From Paenibacillus humicus NBRC 102415 (GTDB taxonomy: Bacteria > Bacillota > Bacilli > Paenibacillales > Paenibacillaceae), in assembly GCF_004000905.1 (NCBI RefSeq), contig NZ_BIMD01000013.1, positions 1 through 64,000 of the forward strand: a stretch of 64,000 nt of DNA. The letters are read 5' to 3'. This document shows positions 1 to 7,481 of this stretch, in pieces. Below the pieces are notes generated by a model. That model worked only from the letters and a program-made list of their open reading frames with translations, was not told where the DNA came from and ran no database searches. The position numbers were made by a program, and so were the translations under genes. Position 1 is the first letter of the stretch; each line of letters opens with the position of its first letter.

Positions 1-1124
1 TCGCCGAGTCGAGCGTGGGAAGTCAGCAGCTCGCCGAAGGCAGCGTGAAGAGCGAGCATATCGCGGCTTCGAGCGTAGGAAGCCGTCAACTGGCCGAAGG
101 AAGCGTGAAGGGCGAGCATCTCGCGGAATCGAGCGTGGGAAGCCGTCAACTGGCCGCAGGCAGCGTGACGTCGGAGCATATCGCGCCTTCGAGCCTATCG
201 GGCAGCCTGCTCTTGGAACAAAGCGTTGCCGGCCGCCACTTGGCTCCGAACAGCGTGAACTCGGTCCAGCTGGCGGAAGAGAGCGTGACGAGCGCGCATT
301 TGGCTGCCGGCAGTGTGAGCGGAGATCATATTTTGCCGTCAAGCGTAGGAAGCGAGCATATTGCTGCGGCCAGCATAACCGGCGAGCATATTGCGCCATC
401 GAGCCTAACCGGCCTTTTGCTCGCAGAACAAAGCATAACAAGCGGCCTGTTGGCGCCTGGCAGTGTGACCGCCATTCAACTGGCGGATAAAAGCGTGACC
501 AGCTCGCATTTGGCCTCAGGCAGTGTAGGCGGCGAGCAGCTGGCGGCAGGCAGTGTGACGAGCAAGCATTTTGCCTTTTCGAGCCTAAATGGAAGTTTAG
601 TCCAGGAGCAAAGCATAACCGGCCGTCAATTGTCGCCTGGCAGCGTGAACTCCGTCCAACTGGCTGAGGAGAGCGTAACGAGCTCGCATTTGGCAGAAGG
701 AAGCGTGAAAAGCGAGCACATCGCGGAGTCGAGCGTGGGAAGTCAGCAGCTGGCCGCAGGCAGCGTGACGATAGCGCATCTTGCCGCAGAAGTCCTCCGT
801 CAGCTGTCGCATCCGGCTGTGCCGATTCCGGAACCGGCTCCATCACGCAAAAGCAGCGATTTCAACCAGCAATTCGGCCTGACGCCCTTCGCTTTCAACG
901 ACCGGGACGATCAGCTTGAACTGGAAGTGGCCTTCAGCGAGCCGTTCGAGGATGCCTCCTATGCCATTGCCGCGAACGCGGACCATCCGTACTGCTATGC
1001 GGCGATCAAGGCCAAGGAGCGGGAACGCGCCGTCCTTACGATCGTCCGTACCCGCATAGGTCCGGTGCCGGCCGGCAGCATCAACTGGATTGCAATTGGA
1101 AAGGGCCGAGAAAGCAACGAGTAA
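1..1124 (+). CDS. Decapeptide-repeat surface/filament protein, 3' part
   Basis: The reading frame is already open at the first base, so the N-terminus lies outside the window. About 260 residues are built from a ten-residue repeat of the form G/S-S-V-x-S-x-x-L-A-x. Such repeats resemble the 'GSVTTAKLADG' repeats of phage tail fibres and bacterial surface fibres, and probably form an elongated beta structure. A globular C-terminal domain of about 90 residues follows, from roughly TPFAFNDRDD to INWIAIGKG. The same domain ends the protein at 49474-50262, where the WIA-G signature is again kept. I infer an exported or spore-surface fibre with a C-terminal head; no sorting signal is visible in the part present. 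A terminator follows directly. Confidence 0.75.
   Translation, partial: AESSVGSQQLAEGSVKSEHIAASSVGSRQLAEGSVKGEHLAESSVGSRQLAAGSVTSEHIAPSSLSGSLLLEQSVAGRHLAPNSVNSVQLAEESVTSAHLAAGSVSGDHILPSSVGSEHIAAASITGEHIAPSSLTGLLLAEQSITSGLLAPGSVTAIQLADKSVTSSHLASGSVGGEQLAAGSVTSKHFAFSSLNGSLVQEQSITGRQLSPGSVNSVQLAEESVTSSHLAEGSVKSEHIAESSVGSQQLAAGSVTIAHLAAEVLRQLSHPAVPIPEPAPSRKSSDFNQQFGLTPFAFNDRDDQLELEVAFSEPFEDASYAIAANADHPYCYAAIKAKERERAVLTIVRTRIGPVPAGSINWIAIGKGRESNE
3..790 (+). repeat. 30-bp tandem coding repeat (decapeptide units)
   Basis: About 26 degenerate 30-bp units encode the decapeptide repeat of the fibre protein. Recurring nucleotide cores are 'agcgtgggaagt', 'ctggccgcaggcagc' and 'gagcatatcgcg'. Several neighbouring units are nearly identical, which points to expansion and contraction by unequal recombination. 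Confidence 0.8.
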
Positions 1125-1138
1125 CCCGGAAAAGAAGA

Positions 1139-1164
1139 GGCTGCCGCCAGGCAGTCTTTTTTTT
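1139..1164 (+). terminator. Rho-independent terminator after the fibre gene
   Basis: GGCTGCC and GGCAGTC pair around a GCCA loop (one G-U pair) and are followed by eight T residues, 15 bases past the stop codon. Confidence 0.85.
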
Positions 1165-1247
1165 GCCCTGACCTCGGCGAGATTTTGATTACAGCCCGAA
1201 TTGTTTATAATCAAGGAGAACGTTTATTGTCGATCGGAGGAACAGGC

Positions 1248-2498
1248 ATGAAAACGAAGTATGCCGCCGGCACGTCCCTCGCCGTCATGGCGGGCGGCTT
1301 TATATTGACGACGATCTTTACCAGCGAGCAGCACAACGCGCTGTCGCTGCTTCAAGGCGGCTTTGAAGCGGGGCTTGTCGGGGGAATCGCGGACTGGTTC
1401 GCGGTGACGGCCCTGTTCCGCCATCCTCTGGGGCTGCGGATTCCGCATACGAACCTCATCATCCGCAACAAGGACAAAATGGTCAACGCTCTCGTATCGG
1501 CGCTGGAAAACGAGCTGCTCAACAAGGAAAGCATCAGCGCGCGGCTTCGCCGGCTCAATCTCATCGGGGGAGCGGGCCGGTTCATCGTCAAGCAGCTGGC
1601 CAAGAGGTCCAACCGGGAAGCGGTGATCGGCGCCGCGATGGCCGTTGTGGAGCGGCTGCCGCTGGAACGGCTGTCAGCGTCTGTGCGCAGCGGGCTGGCC
1701 GGCTATGCGAGAGGCGTGGACCTTCGCCCGGCGGTGGAAGGAGCGGCATCTGCGATCATCCGCGACGGACTCGACGAGAAGGCGCTGGACTATGCGCTCG
1801 ACCAGGCCGTCGACTGGGTGGCCAAGCCGTCTACCGGCAAGATGCTGGGAGAGATCGCTCAGAAGAAGCTGCAGGAGCTGCAGGTGGGCGGTTTCATGGG
1901 CTTTGCCGTCCAAGCGTTCGCGGGCTTCATGAACGAGGAGAAAATGGGTGCGATGCTTCAGCATATGCTGCTGTCCGGCATCAAGGATCTCGGCACCCCG
2001 GGAAGCAGGCAGCGCGACAACCTGCTGCTGGAATTCCGCTCGCGCGTAATCGGAATTGCGGAGGATGAGGAGAAGCTCGCGGCAGTCAAGGGCTGGCTCG
2101 AAGGCAAGGTCGATTCGGAAGAAGCGGAGGCGTTTTTTGTCGCCCGCCTGTCCGAGCTGAAGGCTTTTGTGCTGCAATGGCTGCAAAGGGACAAGGAAGA
2201 AGGCGGTCGAAGCCTCGTCCGCATCGCCCACGTTGCGAACGAGCGGCTTAAACGCGAGGAAGAGCTGGTCCGCAGCTGGGAGGAGCGCTTGTCGGCCGTC
2301 CTGGTGAGCACGATCGAGGCCAACCATTACCGGCTCGGATTGCTTGTCCGGGAAAACCTGAACAGCCTGGACAACAAGGCGCTGGTCGAGCTTCTGGAAT
2401 CCAAGGTGGGAAGCGATTTGCAGTGGATCCGGGTCAACGGGGCGGTCTGCGGTTTCCTGGTAGGTATTCTGCTGACTTTGCTCGGCTGGGTAGTCTAG
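1248..2498 (+). CDS. DUF445 family membrane protein
   Basis: A 416-residue protein of the DUF445 family (YheB-like in Bacillus). A hydrophobic N-terminal helix (residues about 6-26) is followed by the conserved segment GLVGGIADWFAVTALFRHP. A long charged helical body follows, and a C-terminal membrane helix ends in LLGWVV. This two-anchor arrangement is typical of the family, whose molecular role is unknown. The ATG at 1248 was chosen because GGAGG lies 8 bases upstream; the frame extends further upstream without a site. It stands alone between the fibre gene and minus-strand genes. Confidence 0.85.
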   Translation: MKTKYAAGTSLAVMAGGFILTTIFTSEQHNALSLLQGGFEAGLVGGIADWFAVTALFRHPLGLRIPHTNLIIRNKDKMVNALVSALENELLNKESISARLRRLNLIGGAGRFIVKQLAKRSNREAVIGAAMAVVERLPLERLSASVRSGLAGYARGVDLRPAVEGAASAIIRDGLDEKALDYALDQAVDWVAKPSTGKMLGEIAQKKLQELQVGGFMGFAVQAFAGFMNEEKMGAMLQHMLLSGIKDLGTPGSRQRDNLLLEFRSRVIGIAEDEEKLAAVKGWLEGKVDSEEAEAFFVARLSELKAFVLQWLQRDKEEGGRSLVRIAHVANERLKREEELVRSWEERLSAVLVSTIEANHYRLGLLVRENLNSLDNKALVELLESKVGSDLQWIRVNGAVCGFLVGILLTLLGWVV

Positions 2499-2580
2499 AC
2501 GGGCGGGCAAGCGGAAGCTCGCGGGCTCTGCGGCTGCATGGAGTACGCTTGAATCGGATCAAGCCAAGCAGGAAATCATG

Positions 2581-2619
2581 AAAAAAGAAGCCGCCTTCCT
2601 TGAACAGGAGGGCGGCTTC
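2581..2619 (-). terminator. Terminator for the minus-strand gene ending at 2785
   Basis: GAAGCCGCC pairs with GGCGGCTTC around a 15-base loop. On the minus strand it is followed by six T residues. The plus side has no T-run, so the terminator probably acts on the minus strand. The rest of the 2499-2784 gap shows no gene. Confidence 0.75.
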
Positions 2620-2784
2620 TTGCGCGCTCTTGCTGCGAAGCTCGGCTGCGATCCGGAAGCTGCGTGCAAGCTTCCCTCAGTCTTCCGGCAGCCGCCTGCG
2701 CGGCTTCGCCTAGCCGGAGAACGATGAGCCGATAGGAAATCGGCAGGCGGACGAGGATTTCCGAGCCTTATCAATGAGTTCCGG

Positions 2785-3093
2785 TTACTTGTCCTCCTGG
2801 ACAGCCCGGCTGTCGGCTCCGCTGCGGTCGTCTCCGGGATATTCACGTTCCTTGCTGCCGTGCAGGGCGCGGTTCTCATAGCCGAATCGATTCGGCTGCC
2901 TCTGCTCCGGCCGCCAAGGGGTGCTTTTTACCGGCTCCTCTTCATGGAGGACAGCTCCGTAAGGGCCTTCCGGAAACTCCTCGAACGTAAGGTCGTTGCG
3001 CTGCGACTCCACCGTAGATAAATCGGTATATTTCTCCCGACGCGATTCTTCTGTCGCGAAGTCGGTGTCGCCGCGCCGAATGTCGTTGTCCAT
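2785..3093 (-). CDS. Small hydrophilic protein of unknown function
   Basis: A 102-residue, strongly charged soluble protein starting MDNDIRRGDTDF, with conserved-looking blocks DLSTVESQRNDLTFEEFPEG and STPWRPEQRQPNRFGYENR. I recall similar small 'cytosolic' proteins in Paenibacillus genomes but cannot name a function. No signal peptide, membrane helix or metal-binding cluster is seen. The ATG at 3093 was chosen over an upstream in-frame ATG because a purine-rich GAGAGGGG precedes it and the upstream extension looks non-coding. The neighbouring DUF3055-like gene may be co-transcribed, 75 bases upstream. Confidence 0.6.
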   Translation of the reverse strand: MDNDIRRGDTDFATEESRREKYTDLSTVESQRNDLTFEEFPEGPYGAVLHEEEPVKSTPWRPEQRQPNRFGYENRALHGSKEREYPGDDRSGADSRAVQEDK

Positions 3094-3168
3094 CCTTCGT
3101 ACAGCCCCTCTCTGCTGCCGGGGGATCATGCTCCCCTGCGTGAAGGCAGCTGTACTAGCTTTTCCCAA

Positions 3169-3441
3169 TCAGTCGGTGAAATTCACTTCGCCGACGACAA
3201 GCGACAGGAAACCGCCAAGCTCGGACGCTTCTTCCTCGTCCAGCTTGAACGTATGCTCCAGATAGCCTTCCTCCTCCAGATCGTCCTGGCCGATGATGGC
3301 TGTCTTGCCGCTCTGCAGATCGGTGACGAGCTTTTTGCCGTAGAAGCGGTTGGTCGTCGTGACGGCCAGGTCGAAGCGCTTGAGGCCCGGCGTAATGAAG
3401 GTGACGAAACGAGTCGAGGTTTGCTCGGTCGAATCGGACAT
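3169..3441 (-). CDS. DUF3055-like small protein
   Basis: A 90-residue protein starting MSDSTEQTSTRFVTF and ending VVGEVNFTD. The pattern FDLAVTTTNRFYGKKLV, then QSGKTAIIGQDDLEEEGYLE, then a Leu-rich end resembles the DUF3055 family of small Firmicute proteins of unknown role. The frame stays open far upstream, but that part runs through the leader and start of the plus-strand HRDC gene, so the ATG at 3441 is preferred. Its ribosome site is weak, and the exact start is uncertain. Confidence 0.6.
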   Translation of the reverse strand: MSDSTEQTSTRFVTFITPGLKRFDLAVTTTNRFYGKKLVTDLQSGKTAIIGQDDLEEEGYLEHTFKLDEEEASELGGFLSLVVGEVNFTD

Positions 3442-3583
3442 GAAATCATAATCTTTCAGCTGCAAGTGGATTCGTACCTCCTTCTTGTCCGATGTAAGGC
3501 GGGTCCGATCCAGTATAGCATGGATGTTGAGCGGCCGCCGCCTGCAAGGAGGATAAAGAAGGCGTTGCACAGGTGCCGGGCCG

Positions 3584-3675
3584 TATGATAGGATGAATGT
3601 ACCAGAACAAGAACCGAACGACCGGGAGGAAGCACCTCTCTTGCCTGCATTTGCGGGCGGGAGAGGTGCTTTTTT
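3584..3675 (+). promoter_or_regulatory. Short leader transcript with terminator ahead of the HRDC gene
   Basis: A -10-like TATGAT (3584-3589) is followed about 40 bases later by a strong intrinsic terminator: AGCACCTCTC (3631-3640) pairs with GAGAGGTGCT (3661-3670) and a T-run follows. No plus-strand gene lies upstream for it to end (2499-3583 is occupied by minus-strand genes). It is therefore either an attenuator for the gene starting at 3731 or a small RNA of about 80 bases. The -35 is not convincing. Confidence 0.55.
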
Positions 3676-3730
3676 GCGTTTGCAGACGATAGGAGTCTTG
3701 ATCTGGACCATAATCGGAGGTGCGCGAATA

Positions 3731-4741
3731 ATGCAGATCGTCTTTTTGAATTCATTCGAAAAACCGCTTGGAGACGGGAGAATCGACAACGCCCAGCTGT
3801 CCATCTGCGAGCAGCAGGGAACATGGTCCGTCGTATGGAACGGAGCCCGGCACGGCAGCGCGGAGCCCTCTTCCCTATGGTATGAGGGAAGCTCCTGGGA
3901 GGAGATGATCACCGCTTTCCGGCATGGGGTCGCGGTGCAGATGGGCGAGGGATTCACGCCGCTCATCGACGGCATGCTGGACGAGCGGCCGGCCGGCAAG
4001 GGAGGCGTCATTTCCATGCAGCAATGCTACGGAGAGCTTCATGCCGATCACGAGCTGTTCGAGGCGCTTCGCGACTGGAGGCGGATCAAGGCTTCCTCCG
4101 AGAAGAAATCGGCTTATCTGGTGGCGACGAACCGCACCTTGCTCATGATCAGCTCCTATGTCCCGCATACTCTCGAGGAGCTTGCCCAGATTCCGGGATG
4201 GGGACCGGGCAAAAGCCGCGAATATGGAATGGAGGTGCTGGAGCTTACGGGAGCTCGCAAGCAAGCAAGGGCGTTCCCGCTAAGCTGGGTGAGCGAGGCT
4301 CTTGAGCCGAAAGCCTATATCCAGTGGCTCTACAAGCAGAAGGAAACCAAATTCAAGAACAAGATGGACAGGCAGCAGTCGAGCCGTCTCATTCTGGAAG
4401 GAATCAATCAGGAGCGGTCATTGGAGCAGCTGCTGGCGGATACCGGCCTGCAGAGAAGAGAGCTCATGGAAAGGATCGAGCAGCTGGATCAGGAAGGCTA
4501 TGATCTGGAGCCCTTGATCGCCAAGGAGCTGGAAGGAATATCGCAGGAGGAGCAGCAGCGCATTTGGGAAGCGCTGAAGGAGGAAGGGGACAAGTACCTG
4601 AAGCCGATCCTCCAAAAGGTTTATGGCACGGAGCCGGCACCCTCCGCCAAGGTCGACCTGATCTATGACCGGCTTCGCCTGGTGCGGATGCGGTTTCGCC
4701 GCAGCGCCGCCGGCGAAGCCGGCGGCCTCGAAGCGATGTAA
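3731..4741 (+). CDS. Stand-alone HRDC domain protein
   Basis: A 336-residue protein. Residues about 105-180 form an HRDC domain (ELFEALRDWRRIKASSEKK, then HTLEELAQIPGWGPGKSREYG), the nucleic-acid-binding module found at the C-terminus of RecQ helicases and RNase D. The C-terminal part (RLILEGINQERSLEQLLAD and following) resembles the helix-turn-helix region after HRDC in RecQ. No helicase or nuclease motifs are present, so this is the tail of a RecQ-type protein without the motor. The N-terminal 90 residues are unrecognised. The ATG at 3731 follows ATCGGAGGTG; the longer frame upstream runs through the leader terminator and is rejected. Confidence 0.8.
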   Translation: MQIVFLNSFEKPLGDGRIDNAQLSICEQQGTWSVVWNGARHGSAEPSSLWYEGSSWEEMITAFRHGVAVQMGEGFTPLIDGMLDERPAGKGGVISMQQCYGELHADHELFEALRDWRRIKASSEKKSAYLVATNRTLLMISSYVPHTLEELAQIPGWGPGKSREYGMEVLELTGARKQARAFPLSWVSEALEPKAYIQWLYKQKETKFKNKMDRQQSSRLILEGINQERSLEQLLADTGLQRRELMERIEQLDQEGYDLEPLIAKELEGISQEEQQRIWEALKEEGDKYLKPILQKVYGTEPAPSAKVDLIYDRLRLVRMRFRRSAAGEAGGLEAM

Positions 4742-4811
4742 CGCAGACGCATGGCGTCATGCTGATGCCTTCATGGCAGCAAAAGGACGCCTGGAGTTGT
4801 CCAAGCCCGAT

Positions 4812-5780
4812 TCAGAGAGGGCCGGGCGGGGCACGGAACCATTCCTCCATGCGGCGCACGAGAGCGGCGCGCAGCTCCGCCTCGCGCCAGCCGAAATCCT
4901 CAGCGGCCGCGGCCGATTGTCTGGCCCCAATGGATAGCGCCGCTTCGTCGCGGATGGCGGAAGCTCTCAGCCAGCGGACGACGATGGCAAGCAGGCTAGA
5001 GGCTGGAACCACAAGGTCAAGATAAGCTTCCCATGCCTGTCCAGACATTGCGACGGAATGCGGAGTCGATGAACCGGCTGAATGCAAGGATTTCAGCCCG
5101 TCTCTCCGGACTCTGGAGTAGGCTTCAGGGGCGAGGAAGCGCGAGGCGATCATGCTTTTGAGACCCCGGGGATCCTGCAGATGCCTCAAGACGGCCAGCA
5201 TGCCTCGCATGCTCTTGTTCCAGTCATCCTTTTTGACGTAAGGAGCAAGATCCGCATGATGGACGGCGATCATGCACTCATAATTTTCGATTACAGCGTC
5301 CGGCAGAGGACCGGCGGCGGCCTGAAGCATCCATGCGTCGAGCCTGGCATCGGACTCTGGGCTTGCATGCATATCCAGCGACTGGTCATCCACGTTCAAG
5401 CGGCGTCTGATGGCTTCATATCCGTTGGGAGAGAGACTGCCGTCGGGCTTCATGCCGGCATCAAGGAGCAGATGGAGGATGAAACCGAGCGTGTAGACGA
5501 CGGCTTCGTCTGTCTCCGGGCCATCGAGAGAACGTCCGGAGACTCCGTCGAGCAGATCCAGCAGCACGGGCAGGGGATTCTGCCGATGAAGCCGGTCGGC
5601 CAGCACGTGCATGAGAGATCGTCTCGGCCATGGCATCAGCCGGTGGCAATAAAGAAAATCCGGGCCCAGGCATCCCAGGATGAAGCCTCTTTCCAGCTCC
5701 GGCGAAGACAGCAGGCGCTGCTCCCCGGACGTCTCAAGCACCAATCGGCCGAACCGGATATGGGTCCATATACCAGGCAT
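4812..5780 (-). CDS. Zinc-dependent phospholipase C-like protein
   Basis: A 322-residue protein beginning MPGIWTHIRFG, then FILGCLGPDFLYCHRLMP, MHVLADRLH and TLGFILHLLLD. His and Asp residues in this spacing match the metal-binding helices of the Zn-dependent phospholipase C / S1-P1 nuclease fold, as in the uncharacterised Firmicute branch of that family. No signal peptide is seen, so an intracellular role is likely and the substrate is unknown. The start is supported by GGAGG 8 bases upstream. It is divergent from cheX. Confidence 0.7.
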   Translation of the reverse strand: MPGIWTHIRFGRLVLETSGEQRLLSSPELERGFILGCLGPDFLYCHRLMPWPRRSLMHVLADRLHRQNPLPVLLDLLDGVSGRSLDGPETDEAVVYTLGFILHLLLDAGMKPDGSLSPNGYEAIRRRLNVDDQSLDMHASPESDARLDAWMLQAAAGPLPDAVIENYECMIAVHHADLAPYVKKDDWNKSMRGMLAVLRHLQDPRGLKSMIASRFLAPEAYSRVRRDGLKSLHSAGSSTPHSVAMSGQAWEAYLDLVVPASSLLAIVVRWLRASAIRDEAALSIGARQSAAAAEDFGWREAELRAALVRRMEEWFRAPPGPL

Positions 5781-5853
5781 GAGTCATCCTCCGCCTTTCC
5801 AAAATTAGAACCAAGCTCACCTTGACGTTATAGGTCTTTAGTAGCGTTAATGG

Positions 5854-5905
5854 TTATATTGGTATACTTGCACTAGTTAATTTAGTATAATTGCTACCAA
5901 TATAA
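5854..5905 (+). promoter_or_regulatory. cheX promoter flanked by an 11-bp inverted repeat
   Basis: TTATATTGGTA (5854-5864) and TACCAATATAA (5895-5905) are perfect inverted copies about 41 bp apart centre to centre, close to four helical turns. A consensus -10 TATAAT (5886-5891) lies between them. The arrangement fits two operator half-sites, or sites for a looping regulator, around the promoter. No good -35 is present, which would also suit activator dependence. Confidence 0.5.
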
Positions 5906-5945
5906 GGTTGACGTGAAACTTGGTCTATAAGGAGCTTAAGTGCCG

Positions 5946-6407
5946 ATGAGAGCCGAATTTATCAATCCGTTCCTGGAGTCCGCAGTCATGGTATTGGAAC
6001 AGGTCGTCCAGATCAAACCTATGCCTGGGCCAATCGGCCTGAAGGTGCTGAGCGGCGCCAACGATTTTTTATGGATTCGAATTCAATTGATCGGTCAAGT
6101 GAGCGGAGATATCATGTTCGGCATGAGCGAGGTGGATGCCTTGAACATCGTTTCGGCGATGATGGGCGGTTTCCAGGTCGACGCGCTGGACGAGATCGGC
6201 CGCAGCGCCATATCGGAACTGAGCAATATGATCAGCGGCAATGCCAGCACGAAGCTGTCCAGCCAGGGAGTTCATGTGGATATTACGCCTCCGGCGCTGC
6301 TGCAGGGAGCGGAGCTTGATTTCCTGGATAGGCGCCAGGCGCTGTCCGTGCCTCTGATTCTCGAAGGAATCGGCCAACTGGACATCCAGGTATTACTTGC
6401 ATCGTAA
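5946..6407 (+). CDS. cheX: Chemotaxis protein CheX (CheY-P phosphatase family)
   Basis: A 153-residue protein of the CheC/CheX family, which dephosphorylates CheY-P and so resets the flagellar motor signal. It begins MRAEFINPFLESAVMVLEQ, the usual CheX opening, and carries the ExxN phosphatase signature at E91-N94 within SELSNMISGNA. There is a single phosphatase motif, as in CheX, where CheC has two. A GTG two codons upstream is also possible, since AAGGAG lies 6 bases before it and 11 before the ATG. No other chemotaxis gene adjoins it, so it is an orphan cheX. Confidence 0.85.
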   Translation: MRAEFINPFLESAVMVLEQVVQIKPMPGPIGLKVLSGANDFLWIRIQLIGQVSGDIMFGMSEVDALNIVSAMMGGFQVDALDEIGRSAISELSNMISGNASTKLSSQGVHVDITPPALLQGAELDFLDRRQALSVPLILEGIGQLDIQVLLAS

Positions 6408-6499
6408 CATAAGCCTGCCGGCTGCGCCGTTTTTTTTGCTATGGGCGGAACATAGGGCTAAGGACGAAAGCGCAGCAACAGCTTTTTCCAGGCCAAAGG

Positions 6500-6523
6500 A
6501 AGCTCCCCAGGGAGCTTTTTTTT
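6500..6523 (+). terminator. Rho-independent terminator downstream of cheX
   Basis: AAGCTCCC and GGGAGCTT pair around CA and run into eight T residues. A weaker hairpin with an eight-T run also lies at about 6425-6438, directly after the cheX stop, so cheX may have two terminators. Confidence 0.8.
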
Positions 6524-6650
6524 GTGGCTTCAGCGGTCGGGGACGAGACCGGATCTAGAGAGCGGGCGGATGCCTTCTTCGAGATGGGAGCAAGCCGCCC
6601 GGCTTTGCTATCATATCGCTTATAAAGTACACTTGTAGCAGGTGATAACA

Positions 6651-7424
6651 ATGATTCGCGACAAAGTAATCGTGGTTACAGGAGCGACCAGCGGCATCGG
6701 GGTGCTGATCGCCCGCAGGCTCGCCGCCAAAGGCGCCATTCCGGTGCTTTGCGGACGCAGCGAACAAAGGCTTGCTGCGGCGGCTGCATCCATTTCGGGC
6801 CGCTGCGGCAGCAGGCGGCTGGACGTGACGGACAACGAGGCGGTCCAGGCCGTGATGGACAGCGTGCTCCGAGAGTTCGGCCGAATCGACGTGCTGATCA
6901 ACAATGCCGGCTTCGGTCTATTCAAGACTTTTGCCGACAGTACCGTTCAGGAATTTGAATCCATGATGGATACGAATTATATGGGCCTCGTGAGATGCAC
7001 CAAGGCCGTTCTTCCCTCCATGCTGGACAATCGAAGCGGACATATCATCAATATCGCTTCGCTGGCCGGCAAGCTCGCGACGCCGAAATCAAGCGGTTAT
7101 TCGGCCAGCAAGCACGCGGTCGTCGGCTTGACGGATGCTTTGCGGCAGGAGGTAAGAGGTCGGGGCATTTTCGTGTCCGCCGTCAATCCCGGTCCCATCG
7201 ATACGCCTTTCTTCGATCAGGCCGATCCCGACGGTTCTTATGTCAAGAACGTAAGCTGGCTCATGCTGAAGCCGGAGAAGGTTGCGGACCGCATTGTGCA
7301 TCTGGTCGAGAAGCCGCGTGCGGAGCTTGATCTGCCTTGGCTTGCTGCCGCCGGAGCGAGGCTGTACCGGCTGTTTCCGAGATTGGCTGACCGGATCGCC
7401 GGACCGATGCTGAACAAGAAATAA
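6651..7424 (+). CDS. Short-chain dehydrogenase/reductase
   Basis: A 257-residue classical SDR. The nucleotide-binding TGATSGIG is at residues about 10-17, NNAGFG follows near 85, the catalytic Ser lies in NIASLAGKL, and YSASK gives the Tyr-Lys pair. The C-terminal PGPIDTPFF motif is usual for the family. The Arg of CGRSEQR after strand 2 suggests NADP(H) preference, but this is not proof. The substrate cannot be told. The ATG at 6651 was chosen over an in-frame GTG three codons earlier because AGGTG is then 7 bases upstream. It lies 57 bases before the helicase gene and may be co-transcribed. Confidence 0.85.
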   Translation: MIRDKVIVVTGATSGIGVLIARRLAAKGAIPVLCGRSEQRLAAAAASISGRCGSRRLDVTDNEAVQAVMDSVLREFGRIDVLINNAGFGLFKTFADSTVQEFESMMDTNYMGLVRCTKAVLPSMLDNRSGHIINIASLAGKLATPKSSGYSASKHAVVGLTDALRQEVRGRGIFVSAVNPGPIDTPFFDQADPDGSYVKNVSWLMLKPEKVADRIVHLVEKPRAELDLPWLAAAGARLYRLFPRLADRIAGPMLNKK

Positions 7425-7481
7425 TGCATCCGCCTTCGCCTGAGCAAGGGGAGGCGGTGCGAACAAGGAGAACTAGACAAG

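Noticed and set aside
3-790. CRISPR-like array of 30-bp repeats at the left edge
   Set aside because: The repeats have no unique spacers, keep one reading frame and encode a regular decapeptide. This is a coding repeat.
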